Shown: positions 23,359-34,964, numbered from the stretch's first letter. The stretch is DNA of 64,000 nucleotides from Pseudidiomarina gelatinasegens (GCF_004025325.1 NZ_RSFE01000006.1:80581-144580), one strand, 5' to 3'. The notes: generated by a model not told the origin, from the sequence alone. Numbers and translations: made by a program.

Positions 23359-25164
23359 ATGAATAAATTTTCGATTGTTACACGCATCGGTATTGCCCTA
23401 AGCGCTATGGTCGCGTTGACGATACTGACGCTGCTTGCATCATATTGGCTATCAGAAAAGGCTGACCACGATGCTTTGGCGATTAATGTTGCTGGTTCAT
23501 TACGCTATCAAGCTTACCAATACAGCTGGCATGCCATGCACGACCCAGAAAATGCGGCGACTGTGGCAACTGCGCTCAATGAAAGTTGGAATCACCACGT
23601 TTTTAATCGTTTCAAAATTGAAGATAACGAACTAACCGATTTGTACACCGAATCGATGGCAAGCTGGCAAGCATTTCAGCAACAAGTTGCAGCGGGCGAA
23701 ATCTCCTCGGAACAACTGGTTGCAGCAATCGGCCCACAAATTGATCAAATTAACGAATTCGTTACTGCAATTCAGCAAGATGCTGAACAGCGCATTCGCT
23801 CCATTCGCTCTATTCAAGTGTTGTCTCTATTTGCCAGTATTGGCCTGGCCTTAGTTATTTTCTACTGGCTGCGCACGCGCGTTCGCTACCCGCTGGAAGT
23901 GCTCACACAAGCTGCTCGCCGAATTGGCCAAGGTGATTTTACCGCGCGCGTGAAGCACCCGATGAAAGATGAGCTCGGTGTACTTGCCGGTACCCTAAAC
24001 AAAATGAATGAAGCTATCGGTTTTATGTACGGCAACCTTGAAAAGCGTGTCGACGAGCAAACACAAGCTATTCAGAAGTCGAATATTCGACTGCAATTCT
24101 TATACGATACCGCACGCACCATCATCGAACACTCACCGGGGTATCATGACTTTACCGCGATTGTAAACGGCCTGAAACGGGCCTCTGAAGTGGATGATAT
24201 TGAACTGTGTTTAATCACAGAAGCGGGCAACAAGCCGTATTTACAGGTGCAACCCATTGGCGCGCCCATTGACCCCTGTGAAGGCGTAGACTGCAGTCAG
24301 TGCGTCAATGCTGGTGGTGGTGTGTCGGTCATGGATGGTTTGCGCATTTATCGCTTCCCAATCGATCGTGAAGATCATAATTACGGGGTACTTGTTGCGC
24401 GCTGCCCAATTAGCGAACAACTCAGTGACTGGCAACAGCAGCTCATTCAGTCGGTTGCCGACCAGCTTGCTGTGGCATTAAGTTTGAAACAAGAAGAAGA
24501 GCAAGTGCGACGTTTGGCGCTGATTCAGGAACGCACAGTGATTGCACGCGAACTCCATGATTCATTAGCTCAAGCGCTGTCCTATTTGAAAATTCAGGTC
24601 ACTCGATTAAACAAAGCCATTGAGAAAGACAACCGAGAAGTTATCGAAGACGTCTCAAAAGAACTGAAAGAAGGTTTGAACGCAGCATACCGTCAATTAC
24701 GCGAATTACTTACAACCTTCCGTTTAAAAGTGGATGGTGCAGGTATGTTGCATGCACTGCAAACCACCATAAAACAATTTAACGACCAATCAGACATTGC
24801 GTTTCGCTTAGACTATCAGTTAGAAAGCACGCCATTGGTACCTCACGAAGAAATTCATTTGCTGCAGATCATTCGTGAAGCTTGTCAGAATGCTATTCAT
24901 CATAGTCAAGGTACCGATGTGGTCGTGAAACTGGCGCAGGACGAAAATAATGGCATTCACCTAAGCATTGAAGATAACGGTGTTGGTATTCCAGAAAACG
25001 CAGAAAAGTTGAATCACTATGGTTTGGCGATCATGCAGGAGCGTAGTCGTCATTTGGGTGGTGCTATTTCCATTCAACGCCGCGCCGTAGGTGGTACAGG
25101 GGTGTATTTCGAATTCGCACCGCAGTACATATTAGAACGCCAAGACGCTCCAACAACGGCTTAA
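23359..25164 (+). CDS. narX: Nitrate/nitrite sensor histidine kinase (NarX/NarQ type)
   Basis: 601 residues. A membrane helix (about 12-32) is followed by a periplasmic helical sensor whose segment VAGSLRYQAYQY matches the P-box that binds nitrate in NarX and NarQ, then a second helix (about 150-170) and a HAMP domain. A middle module carries a cysteine cluster (DPCEGVDCSQC) as in NarX. The kinase core is HisKA_3 type with phospho-His400 in ARELHDSLAQ, N-box EACQNAIHHSQG and G-box EDNGVGIP. It should pass phosphate to the NarL-type regulator encoded beyond narK. Its stop overlaps that of narK by 4 nt. Confidence 0.9.
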   Translation: MNKFSIVTRIGIALSAMVALTILTLLASYWLSEKADHDALAINVAGSLRYQAYQYSWHAMHDPENAATVATALNESWNHHVFNRFKIEDNELTDLYTESMASWQAFQQQVAAGEISSEQLVAAIGPQIDQINEFVTAIQQDAEQRIRSIRSIQVLSLFASIGLALVIFYWLRTRVRYPLEVLTQAARRIGQGDFTARVKHPMKDELGVLAGTLNKMNEAIGFMYGNLEKRVDEQTQAIQKSNIRLQFLYDTARTIIEHSPGYHDFTAIVNGLKRASEVDDIELCLITEAGNKPYLQVQPIGAPIDPCEGVDCSQCVNAGGGVSVMDGLRIYRFPIDREDHNYGVLVARCPISEQLSDWQQQLIQSVADQLAVALSLKQEEEQVRRLALIQERTVIARELHDSLAQALSYLKIQVTRLNKAIEKDNREVIEDVSKELKEGLNAAYRQLRELLTTFRLKVDGAGMLHALQTTIKQFNDQSDIAFRLDYQLESTPLVPHEEIHLLQIIREACQNAIHHSQGTDVVVKLAQDENNGIHLSIEDNGVGIPENAEKLNHYGLAIMQERSRHLGGAISIQRRAVGGTGVYFEFAPQYILERQDAPTTA

Positions 25165-26492
25165 GGGTTATAGAACTCAGCTTTATTACGCAGGTACATG
25201 TAAGCCACCAACGCTACGCATGCCACGTAGAATAATGCGAATACGAATAGCGCGTAAGCTGGGGTTGCCGTGGTGCTATTTACGTACCACAGCGCCGGAA
25301 TATACGCTGCACCAGCGCTAGCTACCGCAGTTAACCAACGCAGCGCCAGCGGCAACTGCTCCAGCGGTAACACCACGCTAACACTGCGAAAAATTGCACT
25401 ACTGGCTGCTCCTGTTGCAATAAAAATAACCAAGAACACCAACAGGTACCCCAGAAACCACTGTTCTGGAAGTGGGCTGTGCGTCGCTTTATAAGTGATG
25501 ACACCAGCCACCACGCTGCTTATCGCCAACACCACGGCACACCAAAGGGTTACCTTTGAGCCTCCGAACAAATCAGCTAACCAACCACCAAATGGGCGCG
25601 CCAAAACCCCCAGCAACGGGCCAATCCATGCGTACGTTAATGCGCTTGGGGTATAAGTTGCGCTGAAGTTTTGCAGGCTTAATGGAAAGGTAATGGTGAA
25701 CCCAATAAAAGAACCAAACGCCATCACGTACAGTAAGGTCATGACCCACGTATGTTTATTACGCAAAATGGCGCGGTAATGGGTACGGTCGGTAATGGTG
25801 CCGAAAGGCTTCGCTGGATCATCTTGGGTACGGCGAGCCACTTGCCAAACAATACTCGCAAGGGCAATCGCCGCGATAATAATCCAGCCCATGTTTGCTA
25901 ACCATAGCGACGCGCCTGGCGCAATAACGCCAACAATGTCGCCACTGCCATGCGTTGAAACCCAAGGCGTTCCAGCGAGCGCGCCGAATAAATTTATACT
26001 CGATAGAAACGGTAATGCCGCTTGCGCGATAACAATACCAATACCGGCAATGCCAGCATTAACCGCGAGGGTCCAACCAAGGCCAGTTTTATCGATTTTG
26101 TCATTGCGGGTAAACGCAATAAATTGCGCACCACCAAAGCCACAAGCTACCGCTAACCACTGCAACGCCGAATAGCTCAATGGCGGGTGCATCAGTAGCC
26201 ACACCATGGCGAATGCGGGAATCAAAAGAGCGGCTGTGCTGAGATAAATAAATCGCGACTGCATAGCGCGCTCACCCAGCCAGAAAAACACAAAATGCCA
26301 CGCCGTTGCACTAAGCCCAGATAGAGCCAGCAAGCGATATAGCTGTGCGAAGTCAAAGCCAGCATCAACTGAAAACAACTGTACCACGAGCACACTCAAG
26401 CTCATCCACAGCGTCATACCAACAATCAAATTGATTGCTGTTGGTTTGTCGACTGTTGATGACGCTCTTACTGTATTCACGCGCTGCTCCAT
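25161..26492 (-). CDS. narK: NarK-type nitrate/nitrite transporter (MFS)
   Basis: 443 residues, about twelve helices. NNP-family features are the nitrate-signature-like NAGIAGIGIVIAQ in the first half, and ATGAASSAIFRSVSVVLP, with GPLLGVLARPFGGWLADLFGG between. It moves nitrate and/or nitrite across the inner membrane. The gene lies between narX and narL on the opposite strand, diverging from narL, with a NarL-type site between them. I chose the ATG at 26492 (GGA upstream); the longer open frame runs into narL and is not protein-like. No nitrate reductase gene is in the window. Confidence 0.85.
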   Translation of the reverse strand: MEQRVNTVRASSTVDKPTAINLIVGMTLWMSLSVLVVQLFSVDAGFDFAQLYRLLALSGLSATAWHFVFFWLGERAMQSRFIYLSTAALLIPAFAMVWLLMHPPLSYSALQWLAVACGFGGAQFIAFTRNDKIDKTGLGWTLAVNAGIAGIGIVIAQAALPFLSSINLFGALAGTPWVSTHGSGDIVGVIAPGASLWLANMGWIIIAAIALASIVWQVARRTQDDPAKPFGTITDRTHYRAILRNKHTWVMTLLYVMAFGSFIGFTITFPLSLQNFSATYTPSALTYAWIGPLLGVLARPFGGWLADLFGGSKVTLWCAVVLAISSVVAGVITYKATHSPLPEQWFLGYLLVFLVIFIATGAASSAIFRSVSVVLPLEQLPLALRWLTAVASAGAAYIPALWYVNSTTATPAYALFVFALFYVACVALVAYMYLRNKAEFYNP

Positions 26493-26585
26493 AAAATTTT
26501 CCAATGTGTAAACTATGCGTGATCTCGCGCAGTACAACAATTCAGCGGGAGTGATAACCAGCAGGGCATAAGGGGCACGTAAAAC

Positions 26586-26601
26586 TACCCCTTTTGGGTT
26601 A
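26586..26601. promoter_or_regulatory. NarL-type site between narK and narL
   Basis: TACCCCT, an exact heptamer, 2 nt, then TGGGTTA, which is a poor second half but keeps most of the dyad symmetry. It lies about midway between the two starts (88 and 94 nt), where it could control both. Confidence 0.45.
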
Positions 26602-26688
26602 GATTGCGCTAACCTATACTTTGTCATGGAACAATGTGTAACAATACTGACCCAACGCAACAAAGTTGATGCAAACAAGGAGCACGTC

Positions 26689-27333
26689 ATGTCTGACACC
26701 GCCGCTAGCATAATGCTTGTGGATGACCATCCACTGCTACGCAAGGGTTTGAAACAATTAATCTCGCTTGAAGATGGCCTGGAAGTCGTTGCTGAGTGCA
26801 GCAATGGTGCAGATGCCCTTGTTAGAGCAGAAGAGCTGGACCCAGACCTGATTATTCTCGACCTTAATATGCAAGGCATGGATGGCTTAGAAACATTGAA
26901 GCGCATGCGCGACAATGGCGTAACCTCACGCATTGTCATGCTGACCGTGTCCGATGCTGATGAAGACGTGGTTACCGCTATCACCAATGGCGCTGATGGC
27001 TATTTGTTGAAGGACATGGATCCTGAGTTATTGCTTGAACAGATTCAACGCGCCGTAGATGGGAAAATGGTTTTAAGTGAAGCCATTACCGAAGTGTTAG
27101 CAACTGCATTACGCCGCCCTTCAGCACCCACGGCCAGCAAACTGGACGGATTAACAAACCGTGAGCGAGAAATCTTAGAACTTATCGCCAAGGGCATGAG
27201 CAACAAGGTTATTGCCCGTGAGCTGGATATATCCGACGGCACGGTAAAAGTGCATGTGAAGCACCTACTTAAAAAACTCGGCTTACGTTCACGCGTAGAA
27301 GCCGCTGTATGGATGGTCAATCAAGACACTTAA
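26689..27333 (+). CDS. narL: NarL/NarP-type response regulator
   Basis: 214 residues. The receiver domain (about 8-125) has the phospho-acceptor Asp58 in LIILDLNM, with Thr and Lys switch residues in MLTVS and LLKDM. The LuxR-type DNA-binding domain (about 150-210) reads LTNREREILELIAKGMSNKVIARELDISDGTVKVHVKHLLKKL. It matches NarL/NarP closely and should bind TACYYMT heptamers, several of which occur in this window. The start at 26689 has AAGGAG upstream; the open frame from 26626 extends into the control region. Confidence 0.92.
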   Translation: MSDTAASIMLVDDHPLLRKGLKQLISLEDGLEVVAECSNGADALVRAEELDPDLIILDLNMQGMDGLETLKRMRDNGVTSRIVMLTVSDADEDVVTAITNGADGYLLKDMDPELLLEQIQRAVDGKMVLSEAITEVLATALRRPSAPTASKLDGLTNREREILELIAKGMSNKVIARELDISDGTVKVHVKHLLKKLGLRSRVEAAVWMVNQDT

Positions 27334-27368
27334 GTATTGTTGACCAACATCAAAGCATTGCCTAAATA

Positions 27369-27398
27369 AACAGCCCACACTCGTGGGCTGTTTTGTTT
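27369..27398 (+). terminator. Rho-independent terminator of narL
   Basis: AACAGCCCAC and GTGGGCTGTT form a perfect 10-bp stem with a 4-nt loop, followed by TTGTTT. It separates narL from the decarboxylase gene, whose start is 18 nt beyond. Confidence 0.88.
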
Positions 27399-27415
27399 CT
27401 GGTAAGGGTATTGCG

Positions 27416-29011
27416 ATGCAATTGGGTGCTGCCATTACAAAAGCTCTGCGCGATTTCGGCGTAAACGAGCTTTTTGGAATTCCTGGGGACTTTATTCTGC
27501 CTCTGTTACAACAGTTGCAACAACAACCGGATGCTCTACCGTTTTACTACCTAACCCACGAGCCAGCTGTTGTTTATGCCGCCGATGCGGCTGCTCGATG
27601 CGCGAACCGCCCAGCCGCTGTTGCGCTGACCTATGGGGCCGGCGCACTAAATGGCGTCAATGCCGTAGCCCAAGCCTACGAAGAATATGTGCCGCTCGTT
27701 ATTTTTGCCGGTTACCCAAGCCGTAACGAAGTAGCTTCCGGCTTGCAGATTCATCATCAAGCCAAAACCATCGATTCTCAGCGCCGCATCTATACTGAAA
27801 TCACCTGTTTGCAAGTACGCCTCGATAATGCTGAAACAGCGACACAAGTGCTGTACGAGGCACTGCAAACCTGCAAAGAACAATCCCGTCCTGTGCTCAT
27901 TGAAGTGCCTCGCGATGCGGTTGATTTGGATATTGTGCCGCGGGCATCGTATGCGGCCGCTGCTAAAGTGCCTGTGAGCGTTCACGAAGATGATTATCAA
28001 CGGCTTGTTGTCGCGCTGAGCACGGCCCGCCGGCCCGTAATTCTAAGTGGTGTCAATGTCCGGCGAAGCGGCGCTCAACACGCTGTTGAGTGTTTGGCCG
28101 AGCAGTTTAATATTCCCCTGGTAACATCACTACTAGGGCGTGCCAGCATTAACCCGAACCATTCGTGCTATGGCGGTGTATTTTGTGGAGCTACCGACAC
28201 CCTGGCTTACCAGTTACTTAACAATGCCGATGTGATCATTGCCTTAGGCGTAATTTACACAGACAGTAATTTTAGTGCTCATCGCTCGTTAATCAGCTCC
28301 CCGCATTTTTATCGCATCGATTTTCCTGAGCAGTCGTTGAAGAGCTGGTGCAGTCGACTTGCCAGTGAACCATTACCGCTATTTGAAACACGAAGCTTAA
28401 ACCAACCCGAACTGCAGCCGGATACAACATTTTCTACTGATGCCGTGGTACAAGAAATACATCGACAACTGTCGCAGCAATCCACGATCGTTCCCATTGT
28501 CAGTGACGTGGGTGATTGCTTATTTGCGTCATTACGAGCTTCACCAACAGACTTTTTAGCACCGGCATACTATGCGTCTATGGGCTACTCGATACCGGCT
28601 GCTCTTGGCGTTTACGTCACCACCCAACGACGGCCTGTGGTTCTTGTCGGCGACGGCGCTTTTCTAATGACCGGGCTTGAGCTTGGCCAATGCCTGCGTT
28701 ATGGCTGCCTACCTATCATCGTACTGATAAACAATCAGCGATGGGACATGATTGAAGCCTTCGCGCCAAAGTTAAACTGCACCAAACTGCATCACTGGCA
28801 GTACACCAGTATTGCCACAAGTATGGGTATTGAAAGCGTTCGCGTGCATGACCACCCAAGCTTTGCTAAGGCATTTGCTAAGGCTTGGGCGGAACCAGAC
28901 CAAGCGCACCTCATCGATGTTTGGATGCCAGAGAAAAGCCGTTCCGCAAAGCTGTCTAAATTTGCCGAAACCTTGACCTCGATCAATAAAACCAACTCAA
29001 TCGAGGTATAA
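27416..29011 (+). CDS. TPP-dependent alpha-keto acid decarboxylase
   Basis: 531 residues of the pyruvate/indolepyruvate/phenylpyruvate decarboxylase group. The N-terminal domain opens with VNELFGIPGDFILPLL and holds the catalytic Glu in THEPAVVYAADAAAR. The C-terminal TPP motif is GDGAFLMTGLELGQCLRYG, ending INNQRWDM. It splits CO2 from a 2-oxo acid to give an aldehyde; an aromatic or branched substrate is likely, but the choice cannot be made from sequence alone. It has no operon partner before it, and trhP follows 45 nt later in the same direction. Confidence 0.85.
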   Translation: MQLGAAITKALRDFGVNELFGIPGDFILPLLQQLQQQPDALPFYYLTHEPAVVYAADAAARCANRPAAVALTYGAGALNGVNAVAQAYEEYVPLVIFAGYPSRNEVASGLQIHHQAKTIDSQRRIYTEITCLQVRLDNAETATQVLYEALQTCKEQSRPVLIEVPRDAVDLDIVPRASYAAAAKVPVSVHEDDYQRLVVALSTARRPVILSGVNVRRSGAQHAVECLAEQFNIPLVTSLLGRASINPNHSCYGGVFCGATDTLAYQLLNNADVIIALGVIYTDSNFSAHRSLISSPHFYRIDFPEQSLKSWCSRLASEPLPLFETRSLNQPELQPDTTFSTDAVVQEIHRQLSQQSTIVPIVSDVGDCLFASLRASPTDFLAPAYYASMGYSIPAALGVYVTTQRRPVVLVGDGAFLMTGLELGQCLRYGCLPIIVLINNQRWDMIEAFAPKLNCTKLHHWQYTSIATSMGIESVRVHDHPSFAKAFAKAWAEPDQAHLIDVWMPEKSRSAKLSKFAETLTSINKTNSIEV

Positions 29012-29056
29012 ACTACCCAGCCATTTTTAAGCACGATTAACCCAGTCAAAGGTTTT

Positions 29057-30394
29057 ATGCAGTCACACCCACCTGAATTACTAAGCCCTGCAGGCAGCTT
29101 AAAAGCCATGCGGCTCGCTTTTGCTTATGGCGCCGATGCTGTCTACGCTGGGCAGCCACGCTATAGCTTGCGCGTACGTAACAATGAATTTGATCTGCCA
29201 CGTCTGGCGCAAGGTATTGCTGAAGCACATGCCTTAGGTAAAAAATTCTATGTCGTTGTAAATATTGCGCCGCATAATTCGAAGTTGGTTACCTTTGTGG
29301 ACGATATGGCGCCAGTCATTGCATTAAAACCTGATGCATTGATTGTGTCCGACCCCGGAATTGTGATGCTGTTGCGCGAACATTATCCCAGCCAAGCGCT
29401 GCATCTAAGTGTGCAAGCGAACACCGTCAACTGGGCTGCGGTAAAGTTCTGGCAACAGCAGGGCATTGAACGCATCATTGTGTCGCGTGAGTTGGAAGTA
29501 CGCGAAATTGCTGAAATTCGGCAAAAATGCCCCGATATGGAAATTGAAGTGTTTGTACATGGCGCCTTATGCATGGCTTATTCAGGCCGATGCCTGTTGT
29601 CCGGCTACTTCAATAAGCGCGACCCAAACCAAGGTGCTTGCACGAACTCGTGTCGCTGGCCTTATCAGGTGCACGACGCAGAAGAAGACGCGGTGGGCCA
29701 ATTTAATCCGATTGATACCCCTGTGCTATTAACTGAACCGCAGCGCCCCGGTGAGTACATGCTGATGGACGAGGATCTGCACGGTACTTACATCATGAAC
29801 TCCAAAGACTTGCGTGGTATTGAGCATGTGGATTCGCTCACCAAGATGGGCGTGCATTCATTGAAAATTGAAGGCCGTACCAAGTCACCTTATTACGTTG
29901 CGCGTACTGCACAAATTTACCGTCAGGCAATTGATGATGCCGCGGCAGGCAAGCCGTTTAACCGTGACTTATTAGCCGAGCTAGACGGCATGGCCAACCG
30001 TGGCTTTACTGAAGGCTTTTTACGCCGCCATGTACCCAGCGAAACCCAGAATTACGCCACCAGCCATAGCCAAGGTGAGCAATTACTGGTTGGCGAAATA
30101 CTTGATTCCGATGGCGCCAACGCTACGGTTGACGTTAAAAATGCCTTCGCTATCGGCGATACATTAATTCTGATGAAGCCCTCAGGCAACATAACCTTCA
30201 AGCTAGGCGCCATGGTAGATGCCAATCAACACGTACTTGAGCGTGCCGCTGGTGCTGGTCGCCAAGTTGGGGTGCGCCTACCCACAGCACTCAATGCAGA
30301 AGAAGCGCAGTTCAGCATGTTGATTAAAGTGGCCGACGTGAAACCACAACAAACCATTCCGGTCGTCGAGGTGACTAATGCCTGTAGTCATTGA
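29057..30394 (+). CDS. trhP: tRNA 5-hydroxyuridine synthase TrhP (YegQ), U32 family
   Basis: 445 residues, the YegQ length. It opens with PPELLSPAGSLKAMRLAF, has the U32 core with cysteines in HGALCMAYSGRCLLSGYF and CTNSCRWPY, and the helix SLKIEGRTKSPYYVA, then a C-terminal beta domain. TrhP hydroxylates U34 of several tRNAs using prephenate and an iron-sulfur cluster, the same oxygen-free chemistry as UbiU/V. It is therefore the third U32 protein in this block. Its last 17 nt overlap the ferredoxin gene, which suggests a working pair. Confidence 0.92.
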   Translation: MQSHPPELLSPAGSLKAMRLAFAYGADAVYAGQPRYSLRVRNNEFDLPRLAQGIAEAHALGKKFYVVVNIAPHNSKLVTFVDDMAPVIALKPDALIVSDPGIVMLLREHYPSQALHLSVQANTVNWAAVKFWQQQGIERIIVSRELEVREIAEIRQKCPDMEIEVFVHGALCMAYSGRCLLSGYFNKRDPNQGACTNSCRWPYQVHDAEEDAVGQFNPIDTPVLLTEPQRPGEYMLMDEDLHGTYIMNSKDLRGIEHVDSLTKMGVHSLKIEGRTKSPYYVARTAQIYRQAIDDAAAGKPFNRDLLAELDGMANRGFTEGFLRRHVPSETQNYATSHSQGEQLLVGEILDSDGANATVDVKNAFAIGDTLILMKPSGNITFKLGAMVDANQHVLERAAGAGRQVGVRLPTALNAEEAQFSMLIKVADVKPQQTIPVVEVTNACSH

Positions 30395-30575
30395 TAGCGA
30401 TTGCATTAATTGCGATATGTGCGTGCCTGAATGCCCGAATGATGCCATTGCCATGGGAAAACAGCACTATGTGGTCGATGTGGATAAATGCACGGAATGC
30501 GAAGGTTTCTACGACCAACCCGCTTGCATTCCGGTATGTCCAATAGAGTGCATGACACTGGTACCCGACGCTTAG
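30378..30575 (+). CDS. yfhL: YfhL-type 2[4Fe-4S] ferredoxin
   Basis: 65 residues. The first cluster motif is CINCDMCVPECP, and the second is CTECEGFYDQPACIPVCP with the longer insert seen in YfhL and Allochromatium-type ferredoxins. It carries electrons at low potential in the cytoplasm. The start lies 17 nt inside trhP, so the two are translated together and the ferredoxin probably serves TrhP or its cluster; this is inferred from the overlap. The stop overlaps the convergent aldolase gene by 4 nt. Confidence 0.92.
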   Translation: MPVVIDSDCINCDMCVPECPNDAIAMGKQHYVVDVDKCTECEGFYDQPACIPVCPIECMTLVPDA

Positions 30576-31663
30576 CGGGCAAGACAAGCACTCAGGTGCT
30601 TGTACCAGAATTCGGTTGGCTGCTGCATGGTGCGACGGCCAACGCTTATTTCACATACACATTGACCGTTTTTATTGGCCCGGGGCAGTGGTAATACGAT
30701 AATGCCGTGCGCATTCGCGTACTCGGTGATGGCTTGCAGCAGCACCTCTTCATCACGGTCGATATGCAGGTGAAACATGGCACCTTGTGGCTCGCTTGGG
30801 TTCACAGTCACACCGTCAACACTGCCAAGTAACGGCCCCAACTCGCGGGCATAAGTAACAGCGTCATCAATAGCAGCTAAGTTATCGTCAATTCCCTTCT
30901 CCGCAGCCAAAATGTACGGATACATCGAAATTAAATTTCCTCCAGCACGACGACTCCATACCTTGGCTTCAGCAATAAACGCTTCTGTCCCAGCCAGTAT
31001 CGCTCCGGCAATGCCGCCGATATCTTTGTATAAACTCACATACACGGAATCCGCCAGGTCACAAACTTCCGCTAAACTGCGCTGATAATAGGCGGGGCAA
31101 TGCCATAACCGCGCGCCGTCAATATGCACAGCGATGCCACGCTCCTTCGCCCACTGCGATTGCGCTTTTAAATCAGACCATTGCGGCAATTGCCCGCCGA
31201 TTTCACGCATCGGCAGCTCGAGTACGATGGCCGCCAATTGTTGCGCTTCTATTTGCTGCAAATCGCTGAGCGTCGGCACCTGCTCCGGCTGACCGAAAAG
31301 GTGCCCTTTTAACCCCCAAAGCTGCTGATAGCCATCGTGTTCATGCAAAACTAAATGCGAGCTTGGGTGCAAGCCCACGTGATTATTTTGACGCGCAAGC
31401 GCATGAATTTTTAGGGCCAGGGGCTGTGCTAACGTGCCGCTTGGCAAAAACAATGCGGCTGGCTTACCCAACAATGCAGCAAGCTTCGCTTCAAAATCCT
31501 CGATTAATACACCGTTCCCGTACACGTCGGGCTCAGCAACCCCTTCAGCTCTGTCCGCAAGCTGCCGCAAAACAGCCGCCATAGACTCCGGCGGATGGCG
31601 CAAAATGGAATACTGTGCTCGACGTGCTGCTTGTTGGTAGGCTTGGCGTAGGTTGTTCATCAT
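30572..31663 (-). CDS. Threonine aldolase-like PLP enzyme
   Basis: 363 residues of the beta-eliminating lyase/threonine aldolase group (PLP fold type I). Motifs are YGNGVLIEDFEAKLAALLG, PSGTLAQPLAL, VHIDGARLW with the cofactor-contacting Asp, and SLYKDIGG with the Schiff-base Lys. The last differs from the usual SKGLGAP of low-specificity threonine aldolase, so the substrate may be another beta-hydroxy amino acid. Two consecutive Met codons (31663 and 31660) are possible starts, with GAAG upstream. It is a single gene diverging from katG. Confidence 0.82.
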   Translation of the reverse strand: MMNNLRQAYQQAARRAQYSILRHPPESMAAVLRQLADRAEGVAEPDVYGNGVLIEDFEAKLAALLGKPAALFLPSGTLAQPLALKIHALARQNNHVGLHPSSHLVLHEHDGYQQLWGLKGHLFGQPEQVPTLSDLQQIEAQQLAAIVLELPMREIGGQLPQWSDLKAQSQWAKERGIAVHIDGARLWHCPAYYQRSLAEVCDLADSVYVSLYKDIGGIAGAILAGTEAFIAEAKVWSRRAGGNLISMYPYILAAEKGIDDNLAAIDDAVTYARELGPLLGSVDGVTVNPSEPQGAMFHLHIDRDEEVLLQAITEYANAHGIIVLPLPRANKNGQCVCEISVGRRTMQQPTEFWYKHLSACLAR

Positions 31664-31776
31664 GGTGTCACTTCGTTGCAAAAATAGTGTTCTATTAAAA
31701 CCATTTTCATCGGAAAAATCTATTACGTTGGTCGTTTTTATTTACTTTGACTAAACTTCTAAAGCGCGTAGGGTAA

Positions 31777-33984
<2,208 letters not shown>

Positions 33985-34003
33985 TCAGCGGCTGTGTTGA
34001 ACA

Positions 34004-34035
34004 AAGCCTGGCTCTGTTTGAGTCAGGCTTTTTTA
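34004..34035 (+). terminator. Rho-independent terminator of katG
   Basis: AGCCTGGCTC pairs with GAGTCAGGCT (one mismatch) around a 5-nt loop, followed by six T. It reaches 3 nt into the end of the convergent LysR gene. Confidence 0.85.
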
Positions 34036-34884
34036 TTCACTCGGTTCGTAGCTGCGCTGCTGGCATAACACCCGCAACCAATCCAAAGCTGGCTGTCCTG
34101 CTTTTGAGCGCGGATAGGCTAAACCGATGGTTCGCTGCAGGTTAATGCCTTTAATTGGCCGCAGTACCACATCTTGACGATCATGAAGCACCTCAAAGTC
34201 AGGCACTAAGGCCGCTCCAATACCCGCCGAAACCAAACCGAGTGCATATTCAATGGTGTGGATGTCAGCCCGGATATCCGGCTGAATTCCGTTACGGATA
34301 AGCTCTGGATAAAATTGAGACCAAGCGTCGCATGGTGTGCGTTTAATCAACGCCAAGCCGTCAAAATCCTCCAGTTGCAAGCTCTGCTTCAGTGCCAATG
34401 GGTGCCCTGCGGGCAAGGCGATCAAAAAACAGTCGGTCCATATTGGTAAAAATTGTTCGCCTGCTTTTAGCATTTTGGGTGTGATGATGCGCGCATCAGC
34501 ATCATCGTCAGGCTCCACCAAGTGCAACTCCAGCCCCTCAACACCAGCACTGAATTCGCGTAGCAATTGGCTCATCCGCTCCACCCCCAAGGCACGAATT
34601 AACCCCAGCCGAAACTGTACCCGCGCCACACTATGGCGAAACGATGCTTTTAAGGATTGCATTTGACTCAGCAAACGTCCGGCATGGCCATACAGTCGCT
34701 CACCATCTTCGGTGGGGGTCACTCCACGTGACTGGCGCACGAACAGTGTTGTACCCAACTCATCTTCGAGCTGTTGCAATGCCGCTGATAGGCTCGGTTG
34801 GGCCACATGACATGCCCGTGCGGCGGCACTAATGCTGCCGTTTTCATACACCGCCACAAAGTAATTTAGCTGCCTTAAATCCAT
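34033..34884 (-). CDS. LysR-type transcription regulator
   Basis: 283 residues. The N-terminal helix-turn-helix (about 1-60) reads MDLRQLNYFVAVYENGSIS, then RACHVAQPSLSAALQQLEDELGTTLFVR, standard for the family. The effector domain (about 90-280) lacks the CxxxxHC redox cysteines of OxyR, so it is not the peroxide sensor despite being next to katG. It diverges from the glutaryl-CoA dehydrogenase gene with 207 nt between, the usual layout for a regulator of that gene. The effector is unknown. Confidence 0.88.
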   Translation of the reverse strand: MDLRQLNYFVAVYENGSISAAARACHVAQPSLSAALQQLEDELGTTLFVRQSRGVTPTEDGERLYGHAGRLLSQMQSLKASFRHSVARVQFRLGLIRALGVERMSQLLREFSAGVEGLELHLVEPDDDADARIITPKMLKAGEQFLPIWTDCFLIALPAGHPLALKQSLQLEDFDGLALIKRTPCDAWSQFYPELIRNGIQPDIRADIHTIEYALGLVSAGIGAALVPDFEVLHDRQDVVLRPIKGINLQRTIGLAYPRSKAGQPALDWLRVLCQQRSYEPSE

Positions 34885-34964
34885 AGTTAAAAGCTATATC
34901 TGGTTTAGTTTTTATATGATTTAACTTTACACCAAACCGGAGTAAAGTGAAGTACAAATAAAAA

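Noticed and set aside
25161..26987. A 608-codon frame for the nitrate transporter
   Set aside because: The first 165 codons run through narL on the other strand and read as low-complexity Ser/Arg; the transporter starts at 26492.
34033..34884. OxyR controlling katG
   Set aside because: The redox cysteines of OxyR are absent, and the gene converges with katG rather than diverging from it.
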